Program-made: the position numbers and the translations under genes
The notes under the pieces: model-generated
What the model was told of the DNA's origin: nothing
Seen by the model: only the letters and a program-made list of their open reading frames with translations
Database searches by the model: none
Part shown: piece after piece, positions 46,173 through 60,333 of the stretch
Numbering within the stretch: position 1 is the stretch's first letter
Layout: the number at the start of each line of letters is the position of its first letter
NCBI RefSeq assembly: GCF_000204055.1
Contig: NW_006768776.1
Coordinates: forward strand, 1,371,168 to 1,435,167
Direction of reading: 5' to 3'
DNA: 64,000 nt
Origin: Melampsora larici-populina 98AG31
Taxonomy: Eukaryota > Basidiomycota > Pucciniomycetes > Pucciniales > Melampsoraceae

Positions 46173-47244
46173 GAAGTTGGAAGCTTGAATAGTGCTCTGA
46201 AAAATGAAAGCAAATGACCATGAAAGATCAGAAGAACCCAAAAAATCTCAGATTATAAACAAGGCGAAAACCAGATGTGGAAAGGATATTCACCAGAGGT
46301 AATGTGTTCAATGAGAATGTAAGATGAGTATACCTGCTTGAGAGTAAGACGAATTACCGAGGGGATGGAGAAAACAGCGAAGTGAGATACTTTCAGGATG
46401 AAAAAAGCCTCGCCGCAGGCGGGCGTCAGCGTGGGACTTTGTCAAGCTCAGATCACTTGTCAATTTGTTCGAAAGATCGCGCAATTCCAACTCCCAGGCA
46501 AAGACCTAGAGGCTGGATGATCTACATCACATCCAGAACTGATGTTGATTTCGAGTGATCAACGCTGATCAGCTCTTTGTTCACAGGAGTTCAGTGGCTC
46601 GGTCTACCTCGGTGCATACAATCCCAGTAGGATGATATAGGGTGTGTGATCTTGATTGATCCGATTCCCAAATAGAAAAACGATCAATGGATGGTGAACA
46701 TCAAAACTTTGCTCAAGTCTTTTACCACCTTGTTTGATTAACTCTTGAACCAATACATAACAAAGATCTCAGTATGGTTTGAGGATCAGTCAAATTACAA
46801 TCTTGCCCCCCAAAAAATAAACAGACTTTGTTTATCAAGAATAATAAGATCCAACTTCAATTACAAGGAGTAGTATCCTCTCATTCAGTCCTTAAAGATT
46901 TCCTTTATTGTTTTGTTTGAGATTTTATGAAATTTACATACTTTTTCTTGTTAAATATATAACTCATAAACCCCCACCAATCCTCTTTCAGATATTGTAT
47001 ATTTCCAAACCTCTTCGTGTCCATATATACCAAATAAAAGGCTATGATTTTCACTGGCAAGGAGAAGCTCATGGAATTATTTCTTTAAGAATAAACTTGA
47101 TTTGATATAACCTCTTGTATTACTATGTGAATCAGATTGATTCAAGAATTTTTATCTATGTTTTACATGAGTTGTCAAAGGTAGTATATTTAATTGTGTT
47201 GTCATGTTCATGGGATTTAGTGATGATGGGTTTGAATTTGATGG
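46173..47244. other. Intergenic, upstream of the secreted-protein gene
   Basis: No supported coding sequence; the open frames at 46308-46490 and 46908-47105 lack motifs. Presumably contains the promoter of the minus-strand gene starting at 46172. Confidence 0.5.
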
Positions 47245-47251
47245 GTACAAA

Positions 47252-47618
47252 CAACGGTGGCTCGCTAAGCTAAGCTAAGGATTTTCGCCACCTTGGCTTA
47301 GCTTAGCTAGAAGCCGCTAAGGAAAAATCCGCTAACGCTAAGCCATTAGCTTAGCGGGCGTAAAATGACACCCGCTAAGCCAATTAATTGGCCGCTAAAC
47401 CGCTAATAGCGGCTTAGCAACCCTTTTTTGCACGTAAAACATGTATTTTTTTGATAGCTAAGCTCCCGGCTTAGCTTAGCGCAGACCCGCTAAAGGAAAA
47501 ATCAAAATCCGATTAGCTTAGCTTGAATGCGCTAAGGATTTAGCGCTAGCTTAGCGACAAAAAATCACTAAGCTAATGCACCGCTAAGCGCTAACTTAGC
47601 TTAGCCGTGCCACCGTTG
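47252..47618. mobile_element. GCTAAGC-rich non-autonomous element, copy 1 (7-bp TSD)
   Basis: 367 bp. Ends CAACGGTGGC and GCCACCGTTG, flanked by the 7-bp repeat GTACAAA (47245-47251 and 47619-47625). The body consists largely of GCTAAGC/GCTTAGC words in both orientations, so it can fold extensively. No ORF. Confidence 0.88.
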
Positions 47619-47625
47619 GTACAAA

Positions 47626-48386
47626 TGTAGACATATTCTAGTGATCAACATGGTATTTGCCAAATTTATCATTATGGCATTTCTTCATCGTAAATAAAGC
47701 TTTACTATTCATAATATCAAATTATTTACTGTGATAGAAAGTCACTTTGTCTGAGGCTTGTTGGGCTAGAGGTACATAGAGTGAAGCCGCAAAGTGGCCC
47801 ACATAAAGTGTTTTTTTGTGCATTACTGAACAAGAGACTGAGGAAAGTGAAATAAATCAAGAAACCCAAGTTATCAAAGGAAGATAAGAAAGCAAGGGTT
47901 AGAGTTGAGGAATAATTTGAACTACACCACAAGGTAACAGTTGATGGAACAATTTCAATGCAGTTGGAAATCCTTCCCAAATTCAAACCAAGATTGGAGA
48001 AGGAATCAGAAAGGATTTCAAGAAATTTAGTTCAAGATAGACAAAGGGACTGTTTGGATCAGATGAAACCAAAATTCCCACTTACTTTGGAAATACGACA
48101 ATGCTGACATCCGAGAAAGTTTACTTGAGATCAAAATAAATGTGAATCTGAGGTTGAAGGTAGTGAAAACTGTCCTGTGCTTACAACCAAATGCCATCAT
48201 TGTATGACATGTATCATGAATAAATTTGGGAAGATGTATACATTAAGGCCAGTTCAAAGGCATGAAGACCAATCAATGATTTCACCAAGCAGTGGGCTTG
48301 TTTTTTTTCACTAACCACTTTCCATTTATTATAATTAGGAGGGTTGATGGAGTTAGAAGATATTCAAGATTTGAGTCTTAAGTATA
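47626..48386. other. Intergenic, no clear feature
   Basis: A/T-rich with no recognised protein or repeat. The minus-strand frame 47726-47986 has no domain. Confidence 0.45.
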
Positions 48387-49146
48387 CAGCTGACTCCCTC
48401 AAAATCCATATCCCTCTGATCCCATACTTTTGGCTAACCCATAGAAATTTGGGTCCATAAAATTTATGGGCAGGTAAAAGTGGGGCAAAACCCATACCTC
48501 ACACATTTTTTTTTCAGGAAGCCTAGGTCAAAAGCCATAACCAAAATTTGCCAAAGATGAAGATTTGTGAAAAAAACTGCATCCTTGTGTATTTTTCAGC
48601 ATAATCAGTCTCAAAATGCTTCCAAAATACCTTTCACATTTCAGTGTATCAGATATTGAAACAGATTTCAATGCCCTACAAACAGAGAATAACAAAAGAC
48701 TCAAGCCTCTCAAGCAACTTATCAGCAAAGGAAAAAATTATCAGAGGCAGATGAAAGATTCATAGACTGTGCTGGAAACTTGATAGATGAAACACTTGTG
48801 TTGAGGAAGATCATAGCAGAAGCAAATGTGGCTAAGGCTGCCAGTAAATTCAACAAAAATGAGCTGAAGAGACTTGAACTTTTGGCTTTGAAATCAATCA
48901 GACAAAGGAAGCAGTGATTGCCAAAAAACCAAGTAAGTTGTAACCTTCAGCCTGTAATTGAGTTGTTCACTTGTTGAAAAGATGTGTTGTTCAATGTTTT
49001 AGGCTCCAAGAAACGTGTAGCTGAGGAAAGTAAAGGAAAAAATAACCCACCAACAAGTAAAAAGAATAAAGCGGCAAAGGCTCAAACAACTCTGGCTCAG
49101 TTAATTGAAGTCCTTGATTGGTACAAACGGAATGGTTGTAATCAAT

Positions 49147-49725
49147 TAGGGTATTCAAAGTTGTTCTGGAAATTTCCCAAAGGGTTTTTCCAGAACATCA
49201 GAACCCTTCTGGCATTCAGGAAAACACGACTCACAACTCGCAGCCGTCCTGATCAAGTGATCAACTGATACCCCCACCTCCAGCCAACCAAGCAACCCTT
49301 GCAAAAATCCAATGATCAGACCTTTCACTTTGGCCTTTCAAAACCTTGGCCCTTCAGATTTGAAGCAAGTTTTTCAAACTGAATTGAAATGATTGTTGTT
49401 AGTCTTGTTTTTCTTTTTTGAAACAATCATTTTTAGTCTCATTTTATTTGTAGTTGGCTTTTCAAACTAATGTGAAGGTGAGCGTGATGATGTGATGAAG
49501 TAGCTGATGGTGATGTGGTCGGGTGCTGATGTGAGTGGGGATGAGGGTCAAGATGCTTGAGTTGGGCTGTGTAACTCATGGGGTTTCTGGTGGTTTCTGG
49601 CATTTTGGAAGTGTGGTGCATTCAAATTTGCTGAATGACAGAATGCCAGAACACACCAAAAAAGAAACTTCTGCTATTCTGGAAAAACTCTTTGGGAAAT
49701 TTCCAGAACAACTTTGAGTACCCTA
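49147..49725. mobile_element. Foldback MITE with about 50-bp TIRs, TSD AAT
   Basis: 579 bp. Ends TAGGGTATTCAAAGTTGTTC and (reverse complement) TAGGGTACTCAAAGTTGTTC, with pairing over about 50 bp. The 3-bp AAT duplicates (49144-49146 and 49726-49728); removing one copy restores the transposase codons for NQSKTAQH. No ORF of note. Confidence 0.87.
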
Positions 49726-49850
49726 AATCTAAGACTGCACAACACTTTGCTGCAATCTATCCCAAGTTGAACATCAAGCAAACACTCATTTCAGAATGGG
49801 TCAGAGACAAGACCAAGATTCAAGGGAATCATTGAGCTGGTCACACTGGA

Positions 49851-50936
49851 CAATGGTGGCTCACTAAGCTAAGCTAAGGATTTTTGCCACCTTGGCTTAG
49901 CTTAGCTAGAAGCCGCTAAGGAAAAATCTGCTAACGCTAATCTTAGCGGATTTCTGCTAACGCTAAGCCATTAGCTTAGCGGGCGTAAAATGACACCCGC
50001 TAAGCCAATTGATTGGCCGCTAAACCGCTAATAGCGGCTTACACTACGCCAGATTTCAAATTTACCGCTGAGTTTAGAAAATTGAGAAGACATGGAAAAT
50101 TATATACAAGGCAGAAAGGGTCAAAAAAGTATGGAAAAACAAGGGTTGAATTCTCCTGTGTGTGCCCATCATATTGCATATTTTTACACATTTTTACGGC
50201 ATCAGTGTATATCAGGTCAGAAACTCAGTTTATGGCCAAATCTGGCAGTCATGGAGGCATTAACCTTGCAAGACCAACAAAATTGTCAATTTTGTGTCAA
50301 AGTCTGTAATGGCTGCCCATTCTGGAAGCTACATGTTCATTTTACCAGATACAAATTTGAATGAGTGGTGTGTGTCCAAAAATGAATGAGGTACAGCAAT
50401 CACCGTCCCCATCAGCAAAGCTAAAAGAGCTTCTAAATCTTTTCTGCAAGGGTTTTATTCATCCAGATGAAAATTGTAGATACAGTCTGTGGCTTTCATA
50501 TTTTGCAACTGTCAAATGGATTGAAAGAAAATTGTTGTATTTGTGATTGTTCAAAAGTTTCTGCCCAAGCCTGGGTAGTTTTGGACAAAATTTGAGTTTC
50601 TGACCAAATACAGCCCAAAATAAGTTCTCTTTGGAACATCTTCCAAAGTCGAGGTAAAAATATGCAAAAATATGCAAAATGATGGACATCACAGGCTGAT
50701 TCAACCATACTTTCTTCAAATTTTTCCAACCTCTCACGCATTTCTGGAAATTTTCTACATCTTTACTTTTCTAAACTCCATGGTAAATTATTGATTTGGT
50801 GTAGTGTTAGCAGCCCTTTTTTGCACTTAAAACATGTATTTTTTTGATAGCTAAGCTCCTGGATTAGCTTAGCGACAAAAAATTGCTAAGCTAATGCACC
50901 ACTAAGCCCTAACTTAGCTTAGCCATGCCACCGTTG
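49851..50936. mobile_element. GCTAAGC-rich element, copy 2, with nested insertion (7-bp TSD)
   Basis: Same family as 47252-47618. Ends CAATGGTGGC and GCCACCGTTG, flanked by the 7-bp CACTGGA (49844-49850 and 50937-50943). It is split by a 765-bp element at 50042-50806. Confidence 0.88.
50042..50806. mobile_element. Harbinger-like foldback element, TSD TTA
   Basis: 765 bp. Ends CACTACGCCAGATTT and (reverse complement) CACTACACCAAATCA. TTA duplicates (50039-50041 and 50807-50809); copy 1 of the host element has the empty site TTAGCAACCC. Long internal inverted similarity (CATATTGCATATTTTT against CATTTTGCATATTTTT) makes it a foldback structure. A 3-bp TTA duplication fits PIF/Harbinger. Confidence 0.85.
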
Positions 50937-51046
50937 CACTGGATCTCAAAAGAACACAGCCCAGCATCCACACGTTGATGAAGCACTTCAAGCCTGGGTT
51001 CAACAGGCTGTCATTGCAGGCTTAACAATCACAGGCAATGTGATAT

Positions 51047-53713
51047 GATCCAAGATAATCAAATAAAAAAGAAAACATATCAAAAAACATCACACAGGAT
51101 GATCATAAAAGACCACAACAATAACAAATACCAAAACATAACAAATGTAACCATAACAGCCATAATGTAATATTTGATAATCTCCCATCTCCAACACAAA
51201 GTGACTGGCCATTCTTGTCTCTATTCCAACAAAGAATTTTTGTCCATTCCAAACTGGTTTCTATTCTTTAAACTATGATTAAAAAATACTTGCTGAAAAC
51301 TACGCCCAACGCACCTAATGGCACCTTAGACCAGTCTTTCCAGGTTGACAAATAGATACAACCCCAGCCAGAGTTCATAAGATGTTTGTGAATACTTTGA
51401 TCTAATAATACAATTTAGGGTTTCCCAATATTTGTTTATCTTGATCTAATCAAATCTTATTCCAATTCACAGAACCTAAACCTGATGTGGTGAATTCTAA
51501 TCTGATCTAAACATTTTTGAGTTTCATCAATAGTGGGACTGGCTAGATTCTGATACTAATGGTCCATAGGACCCAGGGACCCCCCAAAAAAAATTTCACT
51601 GGCCCAACATTTGGGACCCATACTTACGCCACCTACTTAGGCCCTTAGGTACTTATCTTGTGTGTCTAAGTACCTAGGTTACGTCTCTAAGTACCTAGAT
51701 TATGTCCTCTAGGTTTTAGCTTAATTCTTTACAGTCTTAGCTTAAGTTCTTATGGTCCTACCTTTCAGCTCCTCAGTGTGAGGGATTAGGGAGCAGAGCA
51801 GCTCTTCAAGAAGAACAAAATAAAAATTTGAAAAGATCAGTTAGCAAAAAAAACAATCACAGGGTATAGACAAGAAGTATGAAAAGCAGTGACCAAGTGC
51901 AAGCAATTCCAAGAGTGTTTGTGTAGGGTGTGTGGGATGATTGATGGTGAAGAGATTGATAATTGTAAAGAGCATGAGACTGTAAAAACCTAATATAGTA
52001 AAGATCAATTTGAGGTAAAGATTGAGTGAAGGTAAAAAAAGGAAAAGATTGAGATGATGTCAAGATCAATACAATCTAACAAATGAGTTGATTTATTCAA
52101 AGTGTAACCATATTGAGAGGATGACAAGAATAAGGAAATGTAATGATGAACAGGAAAAAGTCAAGAAATTAAATAGAGCAAGAAAATAACCAAAAAGTGA
52201 TCTTTACATTTTCCAATTCATGCAAGCTTTGGTGTGGTCTTGTAAGTAAAAAAAACTACCCATAATTCTTTGTGAAGGTTTTCCACTATCCTCTGTATCA
52301 GCTATGTTCCGTTCAATGAACTTGATTCTCTCTACCTGATGGTCTTGTCATTTTTTTCTTGGCTCTCTTTTGCTGCTTGTTGAGCTGTCTTTGCTACACT
52401 GACTGCCAATCCATAGTATATGTTGAAATGTCAAATGATGCAGTATCTGATGAGAAAATGCGGCAGCATGTCCTTTAAGCTGACAAATCTGGATTTTTCT
52501 TTGATTTGACCAACAATTGGAACTAGGGCCAGCCCTGCGTAAAGCTGTAGTTGAAACTAGCCTTTATGCACTGTAATCTCTTGTAACTTGTATAAACCAG
52601 TCAAACAAATTCTTTGTTTCCTGTTCTTCAATCATTCTCTAGCTCATCCTAAAGATCCCAAAATCTATAACCACCAAGCTCAGGTGTTATTGACAAAGTA
52701 AAGGCAAAAGATCAAGGGGTCAGTACAAAAACAATCACATATATTATCAAATAAGTGTATGTACTTAACAGAACCATACAATCTTTAAGTTTAACCTTTC
52801 AAAGGTATATCACATAATCTAAAACCATATCTGATAAACTTCATTTTTTTTTGGTTAAGAAATCCCCATCACACTTCTTAATTTTTTTTTCCTCTTTTAT
52901 CTCCAGTTCTTTTTCATTTTTTAATACTTCTTTTTACATCTTTATTTAAAACTTTTAGGAAACCTTTTATTAGTTTACTTTTCTTTACACTTATCTAAAG
53001 AAAACAATATCTTATTCTTTATTATTTTTTTAAATCACATTAAATCAGATCAAGTCACATTAAATCAGATCATCTCAAATCACAAAAAAAAAACACAAAA
53101 TCACAAAAAATCACAAAAAATCACATGAAAACCCACACCAAAAAACCCACACCAAAAAACCCACATGAAAAAAAACCACATGAAAAAAAGTAAAAAGAAT
53201 CATAAGAAGAATTTCTATACAAGCCATTTAAAAGTAAAGTTTTCAATTTCGGGCATTCTTTCCACAAATCAATAGATTTTCTTCTACTACTACTACTAAT
53301 TACTACTTCTGATTTCCTTGTTCTATTTATCTTTCCCTTTCCCTTTCCCTTTCCCTTCCTTTCTTTGTTAGTTTACCTTTCGCCTTCAAAAAAATAAATA
53401 AATGAAAAAAAATGAAAAAAATAACTCAAAGGAAAAATGACTAAAAGGAAAAATGACTAAAAGAAAAACAGATAACTAAAAGAAAAAAAACTAAAAGAAA
53501 CACAAATACCTCAAAGAAAAAAAAATGATAAAAAAAACACACAGATCAATAGTGAAACGAAAAAAGAAGAAACGAAATAAGATAATTATAAAAAGTGTGA
53601 GAAAAAAAAATCATCATCAAATCTTTTTGACCTATCTATATAATCTTGATTTCTTCTTTTGTTTCAAATCTAATCTTTTATCAAAACCGAATTACAAAAA
53701 CGAAAAAACTTTT
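51047..53713. other. Gene-poor A/T-rich stretch with low-complexity DNA
   Basis: No supported gene. Notable contents: a short degenerate tandem repeat of CTAAGTACCTAG words (about 51640-51720); A/T homopolymer DNA with AATCAC and ACCCACACC repeats (53030-53190); a CCCTTT microsatellite (about 53335-53360). The last few hundred bases are the 3' flank of the kinase gene. Confidence 0.55.
53334..53360. repeat. CCCTTT microsatellite
   Basis: Four to five tandem CCCTTT units on the plus strand, downstream of the kinase gene. Confidence 0.85.
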
Positions 53714-56406
<2,693 letters not shown>

Positions 56407-56817
56407 TTTGATTTGATTTGATGGTTGATGGTTAGTTGATAGTGGTTAGTTGATGGTTGTTGTAGTTGTATGCTACTTCAGTCTGTTTACCTTTCTTGGT
56501 TAAAATTCCAATTCGATCAATCTTTCACTTTTCAACTTTTCCGATTCTCAATTCATTCATTCTAGAACTTAACTACCCACCCCTAGCTTAAGCTCACATT
56601 TCTGACTTCAAACTTAATTCCATTCATCCTTGATCCACCACTCAAAACAGACATCATTGGGATTCATGACAACGCTGATCCTCAACGATTGCTTACTCGC
56701 ACATAGAAGATATCAAAAAACCAAAACTAACAAAACATCAAATATTTACATGAAGAAGAAATAAAGATGATTGAGAAAATTGATCGGTCTGAGTGATCCT
56801 TGAGCTGGGTGTCATAC
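56407..56817. other. Upstream region of the kinase gene
   Basis: A 5' flank and presumed promoter; TCAATTGATT-type A/T-rich words just upstream of the ATG but no defined element recognised. Ends at the MITE starting 56821. Confidence 0.5.
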
Positions 56818-56820
56818 AAA

Positions 56821-56982
56821 AGGGGTTCTCAAAGTTGGCCCGGTTTCAAGAAAACCCAGTTGACCCGGTTGCTTTTTGGCAGTAACCTTGTGTATCGAGT
56901 TGACATTTGTTGACAGATCACAGCCAAAAAGTCAACTGGGTCAACTGGGTTTTTACAAACCGGGCCTACTTTGAGAACCCCT
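56821..56982. mobile_element. 162-bp MITE, copy A (TSD AAA)
   Basis: Ends AGGGGTTCTCAAAGTTGGCC and (reverse complement) AGGGGTTCTCAAAGTAGGCC. AAA flanks it at 56818-56820 and 56983-56985. The core contains AACCCAGTTGACCCGG and its inverted partner. It is closely related to 57386-57546. Confidence 0.88.
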
Positions 56983-57385
56983 AAAAAGCTTCAAGAAGAA
57001 AACTCAATTCACTTTCGACGTAAACTTTTTAACTTATCACTCTACTATCTTGGAAATCTGAATGAAGAGAAACTAAATCCAGTGACAATTTATGTAAAGT
57101 ATTCCATTCCAAACTATGAAAGTTTAAGATGATAAGCTTTTTGTTTGATATATAGACTACAGTCGCCTCTCAGATAACCGATACACCTCAAAACCGATAC
57201 TCTTGGAAAACCAATAGTTTTTCGGGCAAATATATTTTATTTGCGGTAAATTTTGTCGAAAAACCAATAAACCTGTCATTTCCGATAACCGATACTTTTT
57301 TTTTGGGTTCCCGGGTATAAAACCAATAATTTAGTGGGTCATGTGACTTGTGGTTACGTTTCTTTTGTATTTTTTTTTCTTCATA

Positions 57386-57546
57386 AGTGGCTCTCAAACC
57401 TGCCCCGGTTTTCAAAAAACCCAGTTGACCCAGTTGTTTTTTGGCAGTAACTTTGTGTATCAAGTTGACATTTGTTGACAGCTCCCAGCCAAAAATTCAA
57501 CTGGGGCAACCGGGTTTTTTGAAACTGGGTCAGGTTTGAGAGCCAC
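57386..57546. mobile_element. 161-bp MITE, copy B, inside the pogo-like element
   Basis: Ends AGTGGCTCTCAAACCTG and its inverse, core AACCCAGTTGACCCAG. An ATA repeat flanks it (57383-57385 and 57547-57549). Same family as 56821-56982. Confidence 0.87.
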
Positions 57547-57553
57547 TATACTA

Positions 57554-57753
57554 CAGCCATTCCGATATTGCTTGTCGCTCCGTTTTGAAAAAGAAAAGTT
57601 GAAACCTAAGTTTTTACTCGATAAAACTTCAAACTCAGCTGTAATTCAAGGCGATACAGCCAAACTTCAGGTTTTAACCGGTTAAAACTTAGGTTTCAAG
57701 CTCACAAACTTTTTCTTTTCAAAAAGGTGCAACAAGCAATATCGGAATGGCTG
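57554..57753. mobile_element. 200-bp MITE with TA target duplication
   Basis: Ends CAGCCATTCCGATATTGCTT and the exact inverse. TA flanks it (57552-57553 and 57754-57755). The whole body is close to a palindrome (AAACCTAAGTTTTTAC against GTTTTAACCGG...AAACTTAGGTTT). It lies only a few bases from the preceding MITE. Confidence 0.9.
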
Positions 57754-57809
57754 TACATTTTTCATTGCAGAATCTTCACTTCACATCAACATTCATAAGT
57801 TCTACAATA

Positions 57810-59985
57810 ATGCTTCCCAAAGACCTTTCCAAGTACACAATCTCTCAGATTGAAAAAGGGTTTAAAACCTTGCAAACCGAGAATGATGCTCGGTTGAAAC
57901 CTTTGAAAGAACTAATCAGCTCAGGAAAGACACTCACCGAAGCTGATGAACGGTTCATGGATCAATCAGCCAACTTGGTTGACGAGTGGAGGGTGATGAG
58001 TCGAATCAAAGAAGTTGGTGATGTTGCTCGCGCCGCCACCAAGTTCAACAAGGAGGAGAAAGCGACATTGGAGGTCCTGATCCTCAAGGCTGACCAGCCT
58101 GGTCCAGTGTATTCAAAAGCATTGAATAATACTAGTGAGTCTACATACTTTTAACTTACAGTGTCAACTTCAAGCTCACCCAATGATGGATTGAACTTTG
58201 AACTTTCCTTCCAGAAAAGCGTAAATGTACGGACCCTTTACACCCAAAGCCTTCCGCCAAAAAGAAGCCTACAAATACAAACAATAAAGACGTAAAGAAG
58301 GTCAACCCGACCCTTTCTCAACGAATTGAGATTATGAATTGGCATCACTCCAATGGGGGGATACAAACCAAGACTGCAAAAAGATTCAAAGAAATCTATC
58401 CCAACTTACGATTTGGACAGCCTCGGCTTTCGGAATGGTTGGCTGAAGAGACAAGGATGCGTGCGGATTATAATTCTGGCAGCGGTGTTCATGCCAAGCG
58501 AAAAATTCTAACCGAGCATCCCCAAGTGAACCATGCACTTGAGACTTGGGTTACTCAGGCTGAACATTTGGGTCTAATCTTGACTGGCACAATCCTACGT
58601 GTGATGTGGCATTGCTTTGCAGACCTCTTCAAGATACCAAATGAGGATCGACTCAATCTTTCTGAGGGATGGTTGACAAGCTTCAAAAGCCGGATAGGAC
58701 TACGTTCGATTAAACGTCACGGCGAGGCAGCCTCAGCTTCACCTGAAACTGTTTCTGCAGAAAGAGCCCATGTCCGTGCGATCACTGATTCATACAATCT
58801 CGCCAACATCTATAACATGGATGAAACCGGCCTTTTTTATGGGTAAGTCTGCAATACCATAGTTTTAAATTTGTTAACAATTGTTGATGTATTTGAAACT
58901 TCTGTAGCATGCCTCCCGATAAGGGCTTAGCATTTAATGCAAAGTCCGGGATCAAGTCAGACAAGCGTCGTCTGACGTATGCTTTTGCCACCAATGCTGA
59001 CGGATCCGATAAACGCCAACCTCTTATCATAGGAAAAGCTAACAAACCTGTATGCTTTCATGGGAAGTCGGGCGAGCAGCTTGGATTTTACTACCGGAAC
59101 AATACAAAAGCTTGGATGCAGACGAGCCTTTTTATAGAATGGATCGAGTCCTGTGACCAAGAGCTCAAAATAGAGGGCCGCAAGATTCTACTCCTTGTCG
59201 ACAACTTTTCTGGTCATACAGTCAACCCAGACAAACCTCTAACAAACATTCAACTTGAATTCTTTTCTCCAAATCTCACATCTCACGTACAACCACTTGA
59301 TGCGGGCATTATTGCCAACTTCAAGTGTTATTATCGGTCTGAATTCATTAATTATGCAATTGATCGTTACGAGCTTGACACCCCAGTTGGCGAGATCTAC
59401 AAAATCCATCAACTGGACGCTATGAAACTCGCTTCCGAGGCCTGGTATAGGGTCACCAATACAACAATCGCAAACTGCTGGAAAAAGTCCGGCATTCTGT
59501 CAGATCAAAATCTAGACGGATCAGTCAAGATCAGCGATGATAATCCACCTTCTGAAGACTTCGATTCAGACCCAATCATTGACGACAAAGCTAGAGAAGC
59601 TTTAATTGCTGACTTGGACAGCCTTGAAACTATGAAGATTGTTCATACACCAAACCGCATGTCAATTTCAAATCTCCTTAATCCAATTGGTGAACACTCG
59701 AGTGGGTTAGAAGAATGGACTCCTGAAGAGATCGTTGAAAGCATTCAAGAAGAGATGAAAGAGAAGGCTTTAATTGAAAACACACCACCACCGCCTCGAC
59801 CAACTCATCAAGCATTTCTGAAAGCTTCTGAGATCATGATGGGCTATTTGGCCTATGAGGATACCAAGGTAGTGAAAGGATACGAGCGGGCTATTAGGGC
59901 ATCTGTGAGATATTGTCGTGTAGTCCGTGTCAAAGCTGCCAAGCAGCAAACCCTCACAAATTTCCTTTCTCAACCTCGTTTGTAA
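57810..59985 (+). CDS. pogo/Tigger-type transposase (apparently intact)
   Basis: Three exons 57810-58134, 58215-58842 and 58908-59985 give 676 residues in one frame. I start at MLPKDLSKYTISQIEKG because the decayed relative at 48616 starts at the same place and the upstream codons belong to a MITE. The N-terminal unit is helical, followed by a basic segment (KKKPTNTNNKDVKK). Then come the Psq/CENP-B-like helix-turn-helix domains (TLSQRIEIMNWHHSNGG, RLSEWLAEE, GWLTSFKSRIGLRSIKRHG). The DDE_1 core has D in NMDETGLFYG, D in LLLVDNFSGHT and D in HVQPLDAGIIANFK. The C-terminus ends LTNFLSQPRL. It should excise and insert elements with CAGT...ACTG-type ends at TA. All exons are open, so activity is plausible. 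Confidence 0.93.
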
Positions 59986-60190
59986 TCGCTCACTCACAAA
60001 TATATCTTTGTCATAAGCAATAGTTTCAGTGCAATTTAAAATCTATCGGTTTTGACAGAGAATTGACAAAACAGATACTTGGTCAAAACCGATAGCTTTG
60101 GTCCCAAATAAATGGGTATCGGTTATCACAGAGGCGACTGTAAACTCCTTCTTGATTGATTAAAGACATCTTTTCTTGAGATCTAGTTTA

Positions 60191-60330
60191 GGCTCCGTTC
60201 GGCTGCGCCATCTCATCTGACATCCAACTAGGCCTTCTGCCCAGTCGGGGTCGGGCAAAGAGATTGTCATCCTGATTTTTGGTGACAGATAATGGTCAGA
60301 TGGTCTCCAGATGTGCAGCCAAACGGACCC
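60191..60330. mobile_element. 140-bp Harbinger-like MITE (TSD TTA)
   Basis: Ends GGCTCCGTTCGGCTGCGCCA and (reverse complement) GGGTCCGTTTGGCTGCACAT. TTA flanks it (60188-60190 and 60331-60333). TTA duplication and GGxxCCGTTTGGCTGC ends fit PIF/Harbinger miniature elements. Confidence 0.85.
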
Positions 60331-60333
60331 TTA

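Larger units (their letters stand above)
48387..51046 (+). mobile_element. Decayed pogo-like transposon with nested insertions
   Basis: Left end CAGCTGACTCCCTC after a TA (48385-48386), similar to other pogo-like ends in the window. Transposase remnants run in order through 48616-49142, 49729-49843 and 50944-51046, interrupted by elements at 49147-49725 and 49851-50936. The right part, including the catalytic domain, is missing. Confidence 0.82.
48616..51046 (+). pseudogene. pogo-type transposase, N-terminal remnant
   Basis: MLPKYLSHFSVSDIETDFNA aligns with MLPKDLSKYTISQIEKGFKT of the intact gene at 57810. Further matches are RLKPLKQLISKGK, EADERFIDCAGNL, KAASKFNKNE, then after an intron AQTTLAQLIEVLDWYKRNG. 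After the first insertion SKTAQHFAAIYPKLNIKQ and ISEWVRDKTK. After the second HPHVDEALQAWVQQAV and GLTITGNVI, the CENP-B-like HTH part. A one-base loss near 48738 and the truncation at 51046 make it non-functional. Confidence 0.85.
57160..60140 (+). mobile_element. Full-length pogo/Tigger-like transposon
   Basis: 2981 bp. Ends CAGTCGCCTCTCAGATAACC and (reverse complement) CAGTCGCCTCTGTGATAACC, flanked by TA (57158-57159 and 60141-60142). Carries one plus-strand three-exon transposase gene with all catalytic residues. Two miniature elements sit in its 5' leader; without them the element is about 2.6 kb. AAACCGATA/AACCAATA-like repeats lie inside both ends (57190-57330, 60040-60130) and may be transposase-binding sites. 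Confidence 0.95.

Noticed and set aside
46308..46490. Minus-strand frame upstream of the secreted-protein gene
   Set aside because: No signal peptide, no domain and no splice site joining it to the downstream gene.
47252..50936. GCTAAGC-word arrays considered as a CRISPR-like array
   Set aside because: The words are palindromic variants of irregular spacing inside elements with inverted ends and target duplications, in a eukaryotic context. There are no uniform spacers.
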